Source: Bacteroidota bacterium (lineage in GTDB: Bacteria > Bacteroidota > Bacteroidia > Cytophagales > Cyclobacteriaceae). From it: a stretch of 64,000 nt of DNA. Positions 44,786 to 54,422 of this stretch are shown piece by piece. The position numbers and the translations under genes are program-made. Positions within the stretch are counted from its first letter, which is position 1, and every line of letters starts with the position of its first letter. The notes under the pieces were generated by a model. The model searched no databases. It saw nothing but the letters and a program-made list of their open reading frames with translations, and had not been told where the DNA came from. Location of the stretch: the NCBI GenBank assembly GCA_016178785.1, contig JACOSO010000020.1:29073-93072 (forward strand), in the 5' to 3' direction.

Positions 44786-45211
44786 ATGATATCGGTAACC
44801 AGCGTAACTAAAAATTACATCATTCAACCAACGTTAATTCGAAAGCATAAAAAGACGCTAATGTGGCTGTCGTCAGTGATGCTTTGGAAGAGTGAACTTA
44901 TTTTCTTTCAAAAAGAGCTCGATGAAAATGCTCCTCAGTTCACTAAAACGACTGATAAAAAAAAGGTGGACCACTTTCAAAATTTATTCACCTATTACAG
45001 TGGGGAAGTGATCGACAACCTTCGCTCAAAGTTGCGCCAGCATGAAAGCCGGGTGGCCATGATCTTAAAGGCAAAGGACGAAGTTCGTACGCAATACTTT
45101 TACGAACACGATTCACTGATGGATGAATTGGAAACTTTTGCAAAAAGCTATCGCGAACTAAAGGAGGATTTTATAAAGTTTATTGTCAAAAAAAATAACG
45201 AAGCTCAATGA
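44786..45211 (+). CDS. Charged helical protein of unknown function
   Basis: About 141 residues, start uncertain: ATG 44786 is given, but an internal ATG near residue 27 (MWLSSVMLWKSEL) is possible. It is predicted all-helical with coiled-coil character from about residue 60 (NLRSKLRQHESRVAMILKAKDEV). No signal peptide. It precedes a YtxH-like gene and a USP on the same strand. Not recognised. Confidence 0.55.
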   Translation: MISVTSVTKNYIIQPTLIRKHKKTLMWLSSVMLWKSELIFFQKELDENAPQFTKTTDKKKVDHFQNLFTYYSGEVIDNLRSKLRQHESRVAMILKAKDEVRTQYFYEHDSLMDELETFAKSYRELKEDFIKFIVKKNNEAQ

Positions 45212-45245
45212 GCTTATTTCAATTTATCACATAAACTAAAAAATT

Positions 45246-45446
45246 ATGAGCACAGGAAAAGCACTACTGGGCGTGTTGATAGGAATCGCAGCAGGCACAG
45301 CAATCGGAGCATTATTCGGAACCGACAAAAGGGAAAAAATTTCTGATGAAAAGATTGATGATCTTTTAAATGCCATCAATGGTAAAGTCAAGAACGCCAG
45401 GGGGACAAAAGATGCCAAAGTTTCAGCACATGAAGTCGAGGCTTAG
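45246..45446 (+). CDS. Small YtxH-like membrane protein
   Basis: A 66-residue protein with an N-terminal glycine/alanine-rich helix (ALLGVLIGIAAGTAIGALFG, about residues 6-25), followed directly by charged TDKREKISDEKI and a short helix. This is the GxxxG-rich YtxH/gas-vesicle-GvpP-like layout, usually membrane-anchored and stress-induced. Function unknown. Confidence 0.7.
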   Translation: MSTGKALLGVLIGIAAGTAIGALFGTDKREKISDEKIDDLLNAINGKVKNARGTKDAKVSAHEVEA

Positions 45447-45550
45447 AAAAGCTTCACAAACAATTTGGATTGACCGCAAGGAATAAATACAATGGAACCG
45501 TATATTACATGTGAGCAAATCGACTGAATAACCTTCAAAATCCAACAACA

Positions 45551-46381
45551 ATGAAGAAAATACTTGTCCCCTGCGATTTTACCAACACGGCAATACAGGC
45601 ATTTCGGTTTGCTTGTGAAATAGCATCGAAAAGCAAAGGAGAAATTTTTTTACTTCATGTAGTAGAGCTACCCGTTCTTCCCAATTCGATTTTCGTCCCC
45701 ATTCAAGCTTATGAAACGAGTTTTGTGAAGGGGATAAAGGAAAAAGTAAATAAGACCTTTGAGAGCATGAAAGTGAAATGGGGCGGAAAAATAAAAATCA
45801 GTCTTTCCGTAGAGCAGGGGTCTGTTTCATCTTCGATCAAGAAGTTTGTTGACAGAAAAAAGATTGATCTTATCGTGATGGGCACTCACGGCTCAAGCGG
45901 ACTGAGAGAGCACATGATCGGCTCCAATGCTGCGAAAATTGTGCGATCATCCAATGTTCCTGTTATCGCAGTAAAAAAATCAGTGAAAGTCTCATCAATC
46001 AAGAACATTATTTATCCTACCATTTTGAATCCTCCCTCCAAAGAGCTGATTTCATCAATCAAAGCGCTGCAGAGTTTATTCAATGCTCAGTTACACATTT
46101 TGTATGTAAACACGCTTGTCAGGTTCAGCACTGATCTCATTACGGGATCAAGATTAGATGAGTTTGTACAGAAGAGTCAATTCAAAAAATATACAACCAA
46201 TATTTTTAATGACGTGGACGAAGAAAAAGGGATTGCGAATTTCTCAGCACTTTTTAAAAATAAGATAATTGTCATGTCGACCCATGGGAGAACCGGAATC
46301 GGCCATTTGCTCATGAGAAGCATAGCCGAAGATGTGGTGAACCATATTGATTGCCCAATATGGACTTATGCGCGCGAATAA
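45551..46381 (+). CDS. Universal stress protein, tandem
   Basis: A 276-residue two-domain USP. The first domain opens KKILVPCDFTNTAIQA and carries IVMGTHGSSGLREHMIGSNAAKIV, a textbook USP ATP-binding pattern. The second domain has IVMSTHGRTGIGHLLMRSIAEDVV, also a full pattern, and ends PIWTYARE. Of the six USPs here this is the one with both nucleotide sites best preserved. It follows the YtxH-like gene by 104 bp. Confidence 0.93.
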   Translation: MKKILVPCDFTNTAIQAFRFACEIASKSKGEIFLLHVVELPVLPNSIFVPIQAYETSFVKGIKEKVNKTFESMKVKWGGKIKISLSVEQGSVSSSIKKFVDRKKIDLIVMGTHGSSGLREHMIGSNAAKIVRSSNVPVIAVKKSVKVSSIKNIIYPTILNPPSKELISSIKALQSLFNAQLHILYVNTLVRFSTDLITGSRLDEFVQKSQFKKYTTNIFNDVDEEKGIANFSALFKNKIIVMSTHGRTGIGHLLMRSIAEDVVNHIDCPIWTYARE

Positions 46382-46662
46382 AAAGGAACATCTTTGGGAA
46401 TGTTCTGCATGATTTAATTGACGCGGCCAACCAATTTTCTTTGTCATCATTGGTTTATTACTGAGAAGTGTTTCAATTAATACCCATGACATAGAACCCA
46501 TTACGCCCTCTGATCCTCTAAAGAAATCCCTGTACCTCAAGAGTGTATAATTTAAGTTTCCGAGCGCGACATAAACATTGACCCAACTTTGATACACTAT
46601 GCTACCTCACCCGCTTTGCATTCGGTCATTCACGATCATTCATCCTAATTCAAAATTCTGAA

Positions 46663-49152
46663 ATGCAGGTTGCTCAATATGAAATACAAGGGTTAAGTGA
46701 TCCACAAGTGCTTGAATCCCGAGCGAAGTTTGGAAGAAATGAAGTAATCACCGAAAGGAATAATTTCCTTGAAATGGTGAAGGGTATTTTCACAGATCCT
46801 ATGACTCTGATGCTTCTGCTGGCAGCCCTATTATATTCTATAAATGGCGAGGCGGGGAACAGCATTTTTATGGCTGTGGCAATTGGGTTTGTCGCGGGTA
46901 TTTCATTATACCAGGAATCAAGAAGTCGTAACGCATTGGCTACACTTAAAACATTAACTCAGTCAATGGGCAAGGTAATCCGAGGCGGAAAAATAATTGG
47001 AGTCAAAAGAGAAGAAATTGTTATAGGTGATTTTATGGTTGTGGAAGAGGGAACTTCTGCTCCCGCAGATGGAATCATTGTTCAATCAAATGATTTTTTG
47101 GTAGATGAATCGATCCTTACTGGCGAATCTTTTCCGGTAAGCAAACACAAGTCAGACAAGGATACCCAGGTATTTCAAGGAACAACCATTGTGGGCGGAC
47201 TCGCTATTTGCAAAGTGAATGCTATTGGAGTGAGTACTGCTTTAGGCAAAATTGGGAAAAGTCTTGAATCTATTCATGAGGAAGAAACGCCATTGCAAAA
47301 GCAGATTGGCAGCTTTGTAAAAAAGATGGCTGTGGCAGGAGCAGTTTTGTTCTTTGTTGTTTGGGGGTTGAATCTTTTTAAATCACATCAAATACTAAAC
47401 AGCCTTATGAAAGCGCTGACACTGGCAATGAGCATCTTGCCTGAGGAAATCCCGGTAGCTTTCACCACATTCATGGCAATCGGGGCATGGCGACTGATGA
47501 ACCTAGGCATCATTGTTAAGAATACAAAAACGGTAGAAACTTTAGGAAGTGCAACTGTTATCTGCACAGATAAGACAGGAACAATTACCGAAAACAAGAT
47601 GAGCTTGGCCAAGCTTTTTGCATTATCAAAACAAAAAATATCCTCGCCAGTCGATATTTCAGATGATGAAAGAGAACTGATCACATTAGGTATGTGGGCG
47701 AGCGAGCCGATTCCCTTTGATCCGATGGAAATTGCATTGCATGATTTCTACAGTCGTATTGCTGAAGTTGATGAGAGAAAAGAATATAAAATGATTCATG
47801 AGTACCCGCTGAGCGGTCGACCCCCAATGATGACCCATCTTTTCGAGAATAGCGATGGTCATCGGATCATTGCAGCCAAAGGAGCACCAGAGGCGGTGAT
47901 TGCCGTATCGCTACTTTCAGACCAAGAAAAAAAAATTATCAATAGCGCACTCGAGTCTTTAACATCTGAAGGATTCCGAGTGCTAGGTATTGGTGTTTCT
48001 GAGTTTGTCGGCCAGGATTATCCGCAAACTCAGCAGCAGCTAAAATTTAAATTTAAAGGGTTGATAGCTTTTCATGATCCTCCAAAGAAAAATATTGCAA
48101 AGGTTTTCGAATTGTTTTACCGGGCCGGCATAGCCGTTAAGATTATTACAGGCGACAATGCAGTCACTACTTCAGCAATTGCAAAACAAATTAATTTTCG
48201 CGGAGCAGATAAAACGATGAACGGTGAAGAATTATTGAAAATGGATGATAAGGAAATTGCCGAGAAAGTGATGCAAGTCAACATATTCACGAGAATGTTC
48301 CCGGATGCCAAGTTGAGGATTCTTACAGCCTTAAAGGCAAACCATCAAATTGTAGCAATGACCGGAGATGGCGTGAATGACGGGCCGGCACTAAAAGCCG
48401 CTCATATTGGCATTGCCATGGGAAAGAAAGGAACTGAAACAGCCAAAGAGGTATCTTCCCTGGTTCTTATTGATGATGACCTCGCCAAAATGGTTGACGC
48501 TGTAGCCATAGGAAGAAAGATATATGTCAATCTGAAGAAAGCAATCCAGTACATTATCTCCATTCATGTTCCAATAATTCTTACTGTATTTGTTCCGCTT
48601 GCATTGGGCTGGAAGTATCCAAGTATTTTTTCACCCGTACATGTTATCTTTTTGGAATTGATTATGGGCCCGACCTGCTCTATCGTTTATGAAAATGAGC
48701 CTCTCGAGAAAAATTTAATGTCACAAAGTCCCCGCCCATTCACAACAACATTTTTTAATTTAAGAGAATTGAGTACCAGCATCATTCAGGGGTTAATGAT
48801 CGCCATAGGAACACTTTTTATTTATCAATATGCGGTCAACCAGGGATTTACCGAGGATATGACACGGACAATGGTATTTACTACATTGATTTCCGCCAAC
48901 GTTTTTCTCACATTGGAAAATCGGTCGTTCCACTATTCCATTATCAAGACCTTAGGTTATAAGAATAACTTAGTCTTTCTCATTTTACTGGTAACAATTG
49001 CTTTGACTGCGTCCCTCTTAGCCATACCATTCCTTACCCATTTCTTTTCCCTCGAGATGCCACCGCAATTTCAGCTTGCAATATGCCTGGTGACAGGATG
49101 CATTTCTGTAATTTGGTTTGAAGCGGTGAAGGTATTATCAGGGAAAAAATAA
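46663..49152 (+). CDS. Cation-transporting P-type ATPase, Ca2+-like (type II)
   Basis: An 829-residue P-type ATPase. Actuator motif LTGESFPV (near residue 153), helix-4 ion-binding motif PEEIPVAFT (near 262), DKTGTITENKM (near 302), TGDNAVT (near 497) and GDGVNDGPALK (near 567). PEEIP is close to the PEGLP of Ca2+ pumps, with a second acidic residue. No heavy-metal domain. Probably exports Ca2+ or a related cation. No FNR-type box is seen in its 281-bp upstream gap. Mycobacterial CtpF, a DosR member, is of the same broad class. Confidence 0.85.
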   Translation: MQVAQYEIQGLSDPQVLESRAKFGRNEVITERNNFLEMVKGIFTDPMTLMLLLAALLYSINGEAGNSIFMAVAIGFVAGISLYQESRSRNALATLKTLTQSMGKVIRGGKIIGVKREEIVIGDFMVVEEGTSAPADGIIVQSNDFLVDESILTGESFPVSKHKSDKDTQVFQGTTIVGGLAICKVNAIGVSTALGKIGKSLESIHEEETPLQKQIGSFVKKMAVAGAVLFFVVWGLNLFKSHQILNSLMKALTLAMSILPEEIPVAFTTFMAIGAWRLMNLGIIVKNTKTVETLGSATVICTDKTGTITENKMSLAKLFALSKQKISSPVDISDDERELITLGMWASEPIPFDPMEIALHDFYSRIAEVDERKEYKMIHEYPLSGRPPMMTHLFENSDGHRIIAAKGAPEAVIAVSLLSDQEKKIINSALESLTSEGFRVLGIGVSEFVGQDYPQTQQQLKFKFKGLIAFHDPPKKNIAKVFELFYRAGIAVKIITGDNAVTTSAIAKQINFRGADKTMNGEELLKMDDKEIAEKVMQVNIFTRMFPDAKLRILTALKANHQIVAMTGDGVNDGPALKAAHIGIAMGKKGTETAKEVSSLVLIDDDLAKMVDAVAIGRKIYVNLKKAIQYIISIHVPIILTVFVPLALGWKYPSIFSPVHVIFLELIMGPTCSIVYENEPLEKNLMSQSPRPFTTTFFNLRELSTSIIQGLMIAIGTLFIYQYAVNQGFTEDMTRTMVFTTLISANVFLTLENRSFHYSIIKTLGYKNNLVFLILLVTIALTASLLAIPFLTHFFSLEMPPQFQLAICLVTGCISVIWFEAVKVLSGKK

Positions 49153-49224
49153 GGCACTTTACAAAAGGAACTTAGCGTTTAATAGAAATAAGGCAATCGA
49201 TACAGGTTAAATTTTTTTACCCTG

Positions 49225-49521
49225 CTATTGACCGCCCTCTGAATGAATCCTGTTTTTTAGAGCATTCACTTCTTCTTGCAAATTATCCAGCCGCTGTAGT
49301 AGATGTGAAATGGCTTCGATACCTTCGATGTTGATATCAAGATCATAGTGCATGCGTATCATCTTTTCGACCTCCCTGATCTGATCTTTCAATAGATATT
49401 TTTTTTCTTCAACGGTAACAATTTCTATCAGTCGAAACTCAACCAAAGTATAAATGAAAGAAGGTTCAACTTTATAATGATTGCAGAACTCCTCGATCGC
49501 GATTAAATGTTCATTTTCCAT
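49225..49521 (-). CDS. cbpM: Chaperone modulator CbpM-like protein
   Basis: About 98 residues from the ATG at 49521 (an in-frame ATG at 49539 adds 6). N-terminal MerR-like helices (IAIEEFCNHYKVEPSFIYTLVEFRLIEI, in pieces) and a C-terminal helix LQRLDNLQEEVNALKNRI match CbpM, the partner that holds the J-domain of CbpA and controls its activity. The start overlaps the cbpA stop by 11 bases. The gene order cbpA-cbpM is standard. Confidence 0.82.
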   Translation of the reverse strand: MENEHLIAIEEFCNHYKVEPSFIYTLVEFRLIEIVTVEEKKYLLKDQIREVEKMIRMHYDLDINIEGIEAISHLLQRLDNLQEEVNALKNRIHSEGGQ

Positions 49522-50419
49522 TCGATTTAATTTTTGCAAGTTCCTTGAATAATTCTTTTTCCTTTTCTGATAGGTTAGTCGGCATTTTTATTTGCCAGCT
49601 GATAATCAAATCTCCAAACTCACCTTCCTTCTTGTAAACAGGAAAACCTTTTCCCTTGAGTTTGACTTTTGCACCGTTCTGAGTTTCGGGCTTCACCGTA
49701 ACCTTCGCCTCTCCATCAAATGTCTCGATGGTGATTTCACCTCCCAAGACAGCCGTGTATAAATTCAACTCCACATCACGATATAGATTATTACCCTCGC
49801 GTTTGAATTTCGTAGCATTGGCTATGGAAAAGGTAATGTATAAATCCCCATTCGGTCCTCCATTTATTCCCACACCACCATACCCGGCTATTTTTATGGT
49901 TTGTCCATTTTCTACACCAGCCGGAATGGAGAGACGAATGCTCTTTCCGTTTACTGTTAGTGTTTGTTTGTGAGTAACGTAAATGTCTTTTAAATCCAAG
50001 TGTAACGTGGCATTGAAATCTTGCCCTCTATATTTAATTTGAGCCGATCTTTGACCGCCCGAGTCCCCGCCAAACATTGATTCAAAGAATTCTGAAAAAT
50101 CACTTCCAGAAAAATCGCCAGAAAAGCTTTGATATGCACTACTCGCAGTTTGTTGTCCTGGTCTTTCTTTCCTGTAGTGATGTGTCTCTTCTCCGTGTTT
50201 CCATTCCTGGCCATAGGCATCGTACTTCTGTCTCTTTTCTGTGTCACTTAAAACTTCATTGGCTTCATTGATTTGTTGAAATTTAGCTTTGGCGGCTGCA
50301 TCATTTGGATTAAGGTCAGGGTGATACTTTCGAGCCAATCTTCGATAAGCTTTCTTGATGTCGTCAGAGCTTGCATCCCTGTTCAGTTCCAGTGTTTTGT
50401 AGTAATCAATGAATTCCAA
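49511..50419 (-). CDS. cbpA: CbpA-like DnaJ-class co-chaperone
   Basis: A 302-residue type II J-protein. The J-domain (residues 4-70) contains the HPD motif in ARKYHPDLNPND. A G/F-poor linker includes SDFSEFFESMFGG, and two beta-barrel client-binding domains follow without a zinc finger (VTHKQTLTVNGKSIRLSIPAG, GDLYITFSI). It stimulates DnaK; in E. coli CbpA rises in stationary phase and binds curved DNA. Coupled to the CbpM-like gene. Confidence 0.9.
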   Translation of the reverse strand: MEFIDYYKTLELNRDASSDDIKKAYRRLARKYHPDLNPNDAAAKAKFQQINEANEVLSDTEKRQKYDAYGQEWKHGEETHHYRKERPGQQTASSAYQSFSGDFSGSDFSEFFESMFGGDSGGQRSAQIKYRGQDFNATLHLDLKDIYVTHKQTLTVNGKSIRLSIPAGVENGQTIKIAGYGGVGINGGPNGDLYITFSIANATKFKREGNNLYRDVELNLYTAVLGGEITIETFDGEAKVTVKPETQNGAKVKLKGKGFPVYKKEGEFGDLIISWQIKMPTNLSEKEKELFKELAKIKSNGK

Positions 50420-50455
50420 GTATTTTTCTTTTAGACTTTAAATGTAAGTATCAAA

Positions 50456-51142
50456 CTATTTGTGCAAACCATTAATAATCTTTCCATCACTCATTTCTAC
50501 TACCCTATCCGACTTGCGGGCGAACTCTTCATCGTGTGTTACGGCAATGATGGTTTGTTTATGTGTGTGAGTCAGCTGATGAAAAATATCGAAGACCACC
50601 TGCGAATTGTAAGAATCGAGATTACCGGTCGGCTCATCGCACATAATGATATCAGGATTATTGATGAGTGCCCTGGCGATGGCTACCCGTTGCTGCTGAC
50701 CACCCGAAAGCTTACTCGATCTTTTTAACGCCTGCTCCTCAACGCCCAATATTTTAAGTTTTTCATAAGCACGCTCCTCTGTTTCTGCGCGAGACACCTG
50801 TCCTCTTTTAAGTGCAGGGATCATTACATTTTGTAGTACTGTAAATTCGGGAAGCAAATAATGAAATTGAAATACAAAACCGATGTGCATGTTGCGAAAT
50901 GGAGCGAGCTCATTTTGAGCTTTACCTGTCAGTCGTACACCGGCAATTTCCAGTTCGCCTTCGTAATCCGTGTCCATAGTTGACAGTACATACATCAACG
51001 TTGATTTTCCGCAGCCCGATTTCCCAACCAACGAAAGAAACTCACCTCTATTCACCGCAAGGCTGATATCTTTGAGTACCTGAAATTTTTCGGGCTCATA
51101 GAAATACTTGGTTACATTATTGGTAATCAAAACTTTTTCCAT
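50456..51142 (-). CDS. ABC transporter ATPase, MacB/LolD-like
   Basis: A 228-residue ATPase with Walker A GKSGCGKSTLMY (near residue 38), FVFQFHYLLPEFT (near 92), signature KLSGGQQQRVAIARAL (near 143), Walker B IIMCDEPTGNLD (near 165) and VTHD (near 200). It lies at the end of a minus-strand run: membrane-fusion protein, permease, ATPase. Together they form a MacAB-type exporter. Confidence 0.9.
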   Translation of the reverse strand: MEKVLITNNVTKYFYEPEKFQVLKDISLAVNRGEFLSLVGKSGCGKSTLMYVLSTMDTDYEGELEIAGVRLTGKAQNELAPFRNMHIGFVFQFHYLLPEFTVLQNVMIPALKRGQVSRAETEERAYEKLKILGVEEQALKRSSKLSGGQQQRVAIARALINNPDIIMCDEPTGNLDSYNSQVVFDIFHQLTHTHKQTIIAVTHDEEFARKSDRVVEMSDGKIINGLHK

Positions 51143-51152
51143 AATCCAAATT

Positions 51153-52415
51153 TCACTGTCCTCTCAAAATTTCTATCGGATCAATTTTAGCCGCCTTGCG
51201 GGATGGCATATATCCTGCAATAGCAGTAGTCGCAACTCCAAAGACTATCCCGATTATATAATAGCGAGGGTCAAAGTTTACTGGGAAATGCTCCAGACTG
51301 ATGATATCTCCTCCGTTAAAAGGAGTCTTTGAAATCAGCACTGATAAAGTGTACCCTATGATGAGTCCGGCAAAACTTCCAACCAAACCAATCACCAGCG
51401 ATTGAATCATGAAAATGCTTTTCACATCACCACCGGCAAAACCCATTGCCTTTAAAATAGCAATGTCTTTCATCTTGTTGTAGATAGTCATGTTGAGAAT
51501 GTTGTAAATACCAAAACCGGCAACGATCAAAAGTGTAAAGGAAACAGCATACGTAATGATGTTGCGAATGATGACACCCGTAAGGAATGTGGCGTTGGCC
51601 GTTTCCCAATCTTCCGCTCTGGTTTCAAATTTTCCCTGCAGCTCGGCAGCGACAGTCTTCGACAAGTGACGGTTTTTCAATTTCACATTTACATCAGTGA
51701 TATACGATTGATCTTGTTGCAGTATGGTTTGCACCCGTGAGATGTTGGCATAACTGCGAACATTGTCGACCACACCGATTCCCATCTGAAAAATACCAAC
51801 AATCTTCAGCGTCATCGTGTACCCTTGTGGCGTGGTGATTACTACCCGATCGCCCTTTTTTGCGTTGAGCTTTTTTGCAAGCCCCTTGCCCATAATGATT
51901 CCATCATGATTAGTGAGAAGGTCTTCGATTTGCCCTTCTTTCATTTTCGCGCGAAGGCCGAAAAGTTTATTCTCTTCCAAAATCTCGACCCCCAGAATAT
52001 TTCCGTTCAGTTGAACAGGGCCGTAATTATAAAATACCTGCGATGAAAGCGTGGGAGCAGCACCTAAAACTCGTTCATCCTCCCGGATCAGCTCCACCAT
52101 CTTGTTTACATTCCTGAGTTTAGGTGATTCAATTTTTGGTTTTTGGTGATGCACGAGGTTGAAACCTTCGGGGTTCTCCTTTTCCAAAATACTTTTGCGC
52201 GGTTCCGTCACGTCATTGTAAACATGAATGTCGGGAGAAGAGGTCATTGTTATCTCTTCTGTGAAATTATTCAAGCCTGTCATAAGACCTACCAGGGCGA
52301 TGAACATTCCGATGCCGAATGTCACGCCCAACATCGCGATGATAGTTTGCTTCGGTTTACTGAAGAGGTGGACCCTCGCAATTTCAATAGAAAGTTTCAG
52401 TCCATTGGATTTCAT
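51153..52415 (-). CDS. ABC transporter permease, MacB-type (FtsX family)
   Basis: A 420-residue permease: N-terminal helix (about 20-45), MacB periplasmic domain (about 50-270) and three C-terminal FtsX helices with the cytoplasmic turn K-x-K-D-I-A-I-L-K-A-M-G. The end reads PSRKAAKIDPIEILRGQ, the classic family tail. Begins 3 bases after the fusion protein gene and precedes the ATPase by 10 bases. Confidence 0.9.
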   Translation of the reverse strand: MKSNGLKLSIEIARVHLFSKPKQTIIAMLGVTFGIGMFIALVGLMTGLNNFTEEITMTSSPDIHVYNDVTEPRKSILEKENPEGFNLVHHQKPKIESPKLRNVNKMVELIREDERVLGAAPTLSSQVFYNYGPVQLNGNILGVEILEENKLFGLRAKMKEGQIEDLLTNHDGIIMGKGLAKKLNAKKGDRVVITTPQGYTMTLKIVGIFQMGIGVVDNVRSYANISRVQTILQQDQSYITDVNVKLKNRHLSKTVAAELQGKFETRAEDWETANATFLTGVIIRNIITYAVSFTLLIVAGFGIYNILNMTIYNKMKDIAILKAMGFAGGDVKSIFMIQSLVIGLVGSFAGLIIGYTLSVLISKTPFNGGDIISLEHFPVNFDPRYYIIGIVFGVATTAIAGYMPSRKAAKIDPIEILRGQ

Positions 52416-52418
52416 AAC

Positions 52419-53507
52419 TCAACGTTTTGCAATCAATTGGGTGCTCTCGTTAATGCCTTCCAACACTTCTACTTCATCCAGTGTTTCTATGCCGCGGATT
52501 ATCTTTACTTTTTTCTTTCCATTTTCAGTTTTGACTAAAACAGAATCGCCCTCTAACAACACCGACTTGGGGATGACCATTGCTTTTGCTTTCTGCTGAA
52601 TAATAATGTTGGCCTCAACTGCCAACCCGGTAAACCCATTTGGCAACAGATCTATGAAATCAGCATCCACTCGCACAGATTGCTCGCGAGTGTTCACCAA
52701 CGGATGAACTTTGGTAACCCTGGCCTTAAACGCCTTATCACCAAAAGCATCTATCTTCACCAACACTTCCTGCCCTGGCTTTGTTTTTTGCAGATCCAAT
52801 TCATCTACACTTAGCTGCAGATAAAAATCTTCTTCTCCCACAACAGCTAGTGCTTCGGTTCTACGCACGAGTTCTCCTTTCTCTTTTAATGTTTTGTAAA
52901 CAACGCCATCTACTTTGCTTCGTACGGTGTAGCGGCTGGATTCTTCGCTGTTTATACTTAATTGGTTTTCCGCATTTCGTAAATCCAAGGCTAGCTGGTC
53001 TTTTGTCTTTGCCAAGCGACTGACCTGTAGTTCATAATTGCTTTTCGAGTTTTCATAAGACAGCTTCGCCTGATCATAATCCGCACGTTTGATTGCGTTG
53101 CTTTTCAACAGGTTGGCGTATCGAAAGAAATTGACGGAGTCAAACTGAAGTTTTGATTTGGCGCTTTCTATTGCTGCACGCAATTCGATAAATACCGGTG
53201 AGTTATCGCGACTATTTTTATTTGCGAGTTCGTACGTTTCGCGGGCTATTCTAAATCGAGCATTTTGTTGCTCGCTTTCAATGATAAAAATGGGTTGACC
53301 ATTTTTTACTTTTTCTCCGTCTTTAACCAGAATGTCAACCAAGTAGCCATCTACCATTGAAAACGCCTGGTACTCACTTTTTGAAACTACAAAGCCTGAA
53401 GCATAGACCGCCTCAATCAAAGGCTTCACCGTGGGTGTGAGTGTGTCTTTTCCACCCGAGCAACCGATTGACAAAAGCACTACAATCCAATAACTTACTT
53501 TTTTCAT
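52419..53507 (-). CDS. Membrane-fusion protein (HlyD/MacA family), lipoprotein
   Basis: A 362-residue periplasmic adaptor. Signal with LSIGCSGG, so a lipid-anchored form (cysteine near residue 17). A lipoyl-like half motif VDILVKDGEKVKNGQPIFII (near 55), a coiled-coil hairpin (about 75-190), the second lipoyl half YTVRSKVDGVVYKTLKEKGELVRR (in two pieces near 195-215) and a beta-barrel domain. It bridges the MacB-like permease to an outer-membrane channel not present here. Confidence 0.88.
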   Translation of the reverse strand: MKKVSYWIVVLLSIGCSGGKDTLTPTVKPLIEAVYASGFVVSKSEYQAFSMVDGYLVDILVKDGEKVKNGQPIFIIESEQQNARFRIARETYELANKNSRDNSPVFIELRAAIESAKSKLQFDSVNFFRYANLLKSNAIKRADYDQAKLSYENSKSNYELQVSRLAKTKDQLALDLRNAENQLSINSEESSRYTVRSKVDGVVYKTLKEKGELVRRTEALAVVGEEDFYLQLSVDELDLQKTKPGQEVLVKIDAFGDKAFKARVTKVHPLVNTREQSVRVDADFIDLLPNGFTGLAVEANIIIQQKAKAMVIPKSVLLEGDSVLVKTENGKKKVKIIRGIETLDEVEVLEGINESTQLIAKR

Positions 53508-53635
53508 TTTTTATTTTTAAACACCATAGTGTTTAATAAGAGGTAAATCAGGTTATGCTCGTATTATAAAGATAGTCTTCAGTTCTGATAGATAGAATGT
53601 CGGTTGATTTCTCTACCGTTTATCAAACAAAATCA

Positions 53636-54013
53636 TCACGAATGTCTTCCTTTGGATTTTTCTTTTTTCCACATGCCGGCAATAAGTGGGAGGATAAAGG
53701 TTAAGACATAATACAGGTATACATCGAGTTTATAATATCCATCCGTTGGATTAAACGCCTTAACAATGAAGATGTAGTCAAGAACAATGGCGAGCACCGT
53801 CCAAGCAATAGCCAGTATCAAATAATATTGTAGCCCTTCGCCTTTCACTTTTTTCAACAAGACCCAAAGCGTGACTATCATTCCGATTGGAGTAATCACC
53901 CAACCTAAAAGTGATGGGGGAACAACAAAGAAAAGGGCAATGCCAAGGACATAACCAATGAGCCAGAGAACAAACCCCCAGCCCAACGAATCTTTCAATA
54001 AATGCTTATTCAT
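53636..54013 (-). CDS. Four-helix membrane protein of unknown function
   Basis: A 125-residue protein with hydrophobic segments at about residues 12-32, 34-54, 64-85 and 97-117. Short polar loops and a basic end (KKEKSKGRHS), so probably both ends inside. It follows the CxC microprotein gene by 9 bases on the minus strand, probably the same transcript. Confidence 0.6.
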   Translation of the reverse strand: MNKHLLKDSLGWGFVLWLIGYVLGIALFFVVPPSLLGWVITPIGMIVTLWVLLKKVKGEGLQYYLILAIAWTVLAIVLDYIFIVKAFNPTDGYYKLDVYLYYVLTFILPLIAGMWKKEKSKGRHS

Positions 54014-54022
54014 AGTGCTTTA

Positions 54023-54199
54023 TCAATTTCTCATTTTTGACTCTCGCTTTTTCATTTCTTCCAATAGCTTTTTGGGATAACCCGGCCGGCATGAGCAGTG
54101 CTTTTGATGTTCGCGGTGCCAGCTAATTCGCTGCTCTAAAGTTGCGCTTTTAGGCATTACATTTTTTAGGTGCCACGCTCGATTGATTTTTGTTTCCAT
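54023..54199 (-). CDS. 58-residue CxC microprotein (paralogue of 23660)
   Basis: The start is set at ATG 54199, where the sequence begins to match the copy at 23660-23821: W-H near residue 9, M-P-K near 15, L-E-Q-R-I-S-W-H near 21, H-x-K-H-C-S-C-R near 31 and L-L-E-E-M-K-K-R near the end. A longer frame from 54256 would read through an FNR-type box and is rejected. Cysteines and histidines may bind metal. Function unknown. Confidence 0.72.
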   Translation of the reverse strand: METKINRAWHLKNVMPKSATLEQRISWHREHQKHCSCRPGYPKKLLEEMKKRESKMRN

Positions 54200-54250
54200 G
54201 TATTCAAAATCATTTGATACTAAGGAACTGAAATTCAGGAATTGAAATCC

Positions 54251-54262
54251 TGACAATAATCA
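54251..54262 (-). promoter_or_regulatory. FNR-type box before CxC microprotein
   Basis: TGACAATAATCA, exact box, its centre 57.5 bp upstream of the ATG at 54199. TTCCTTAG on the minus strand (54220-54227) lies at the 36.5-bp distance but matches the -7 element at only four of six fixed bases. Confidence 0.55.
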
Positions 54263-54327
54263 TTGGTCCCACCAATAAATATCATTCTAACTGATACATT
54301 TCCTTATTGCCCAATCAGAATACAGAA

Positions 54328-54392
54328 TGATAAAAATCAATCTTTAGTCTGATGAACCCTGCCATTTCCTATTCTTCGTTGGAATAAGTTTG
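54328..54392 (+). promoter_or_regulatory. FNR-type box and exact -7 element for the DUF2892-trx-fnr-like run
   Basis: TGATAAAAATCA (54328-54339) and TAAGTTTG (54385-54392), an exact TAnnTTTG. The centre-to-end distance is 58.5 bp, 22 bp more than the class II sites, which puts the box near -63.5, a class I position. Confidence 0.62.
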
Positions 54393-54422
54393 TATTGCTA
54401 AAACATTATCAAATTAATTATT

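Noticed and set aside
46386..46405. GAACAT / ATGTTC hairpin after the USP as a terminator
   Set aside because: Only a six-base stem and no T-run on the coding strand.
54200..54256. Extended start for the second CxC microprotein
   Set aside because: The first 19 codons do not match the paralogue and overlap an FNR-type box.
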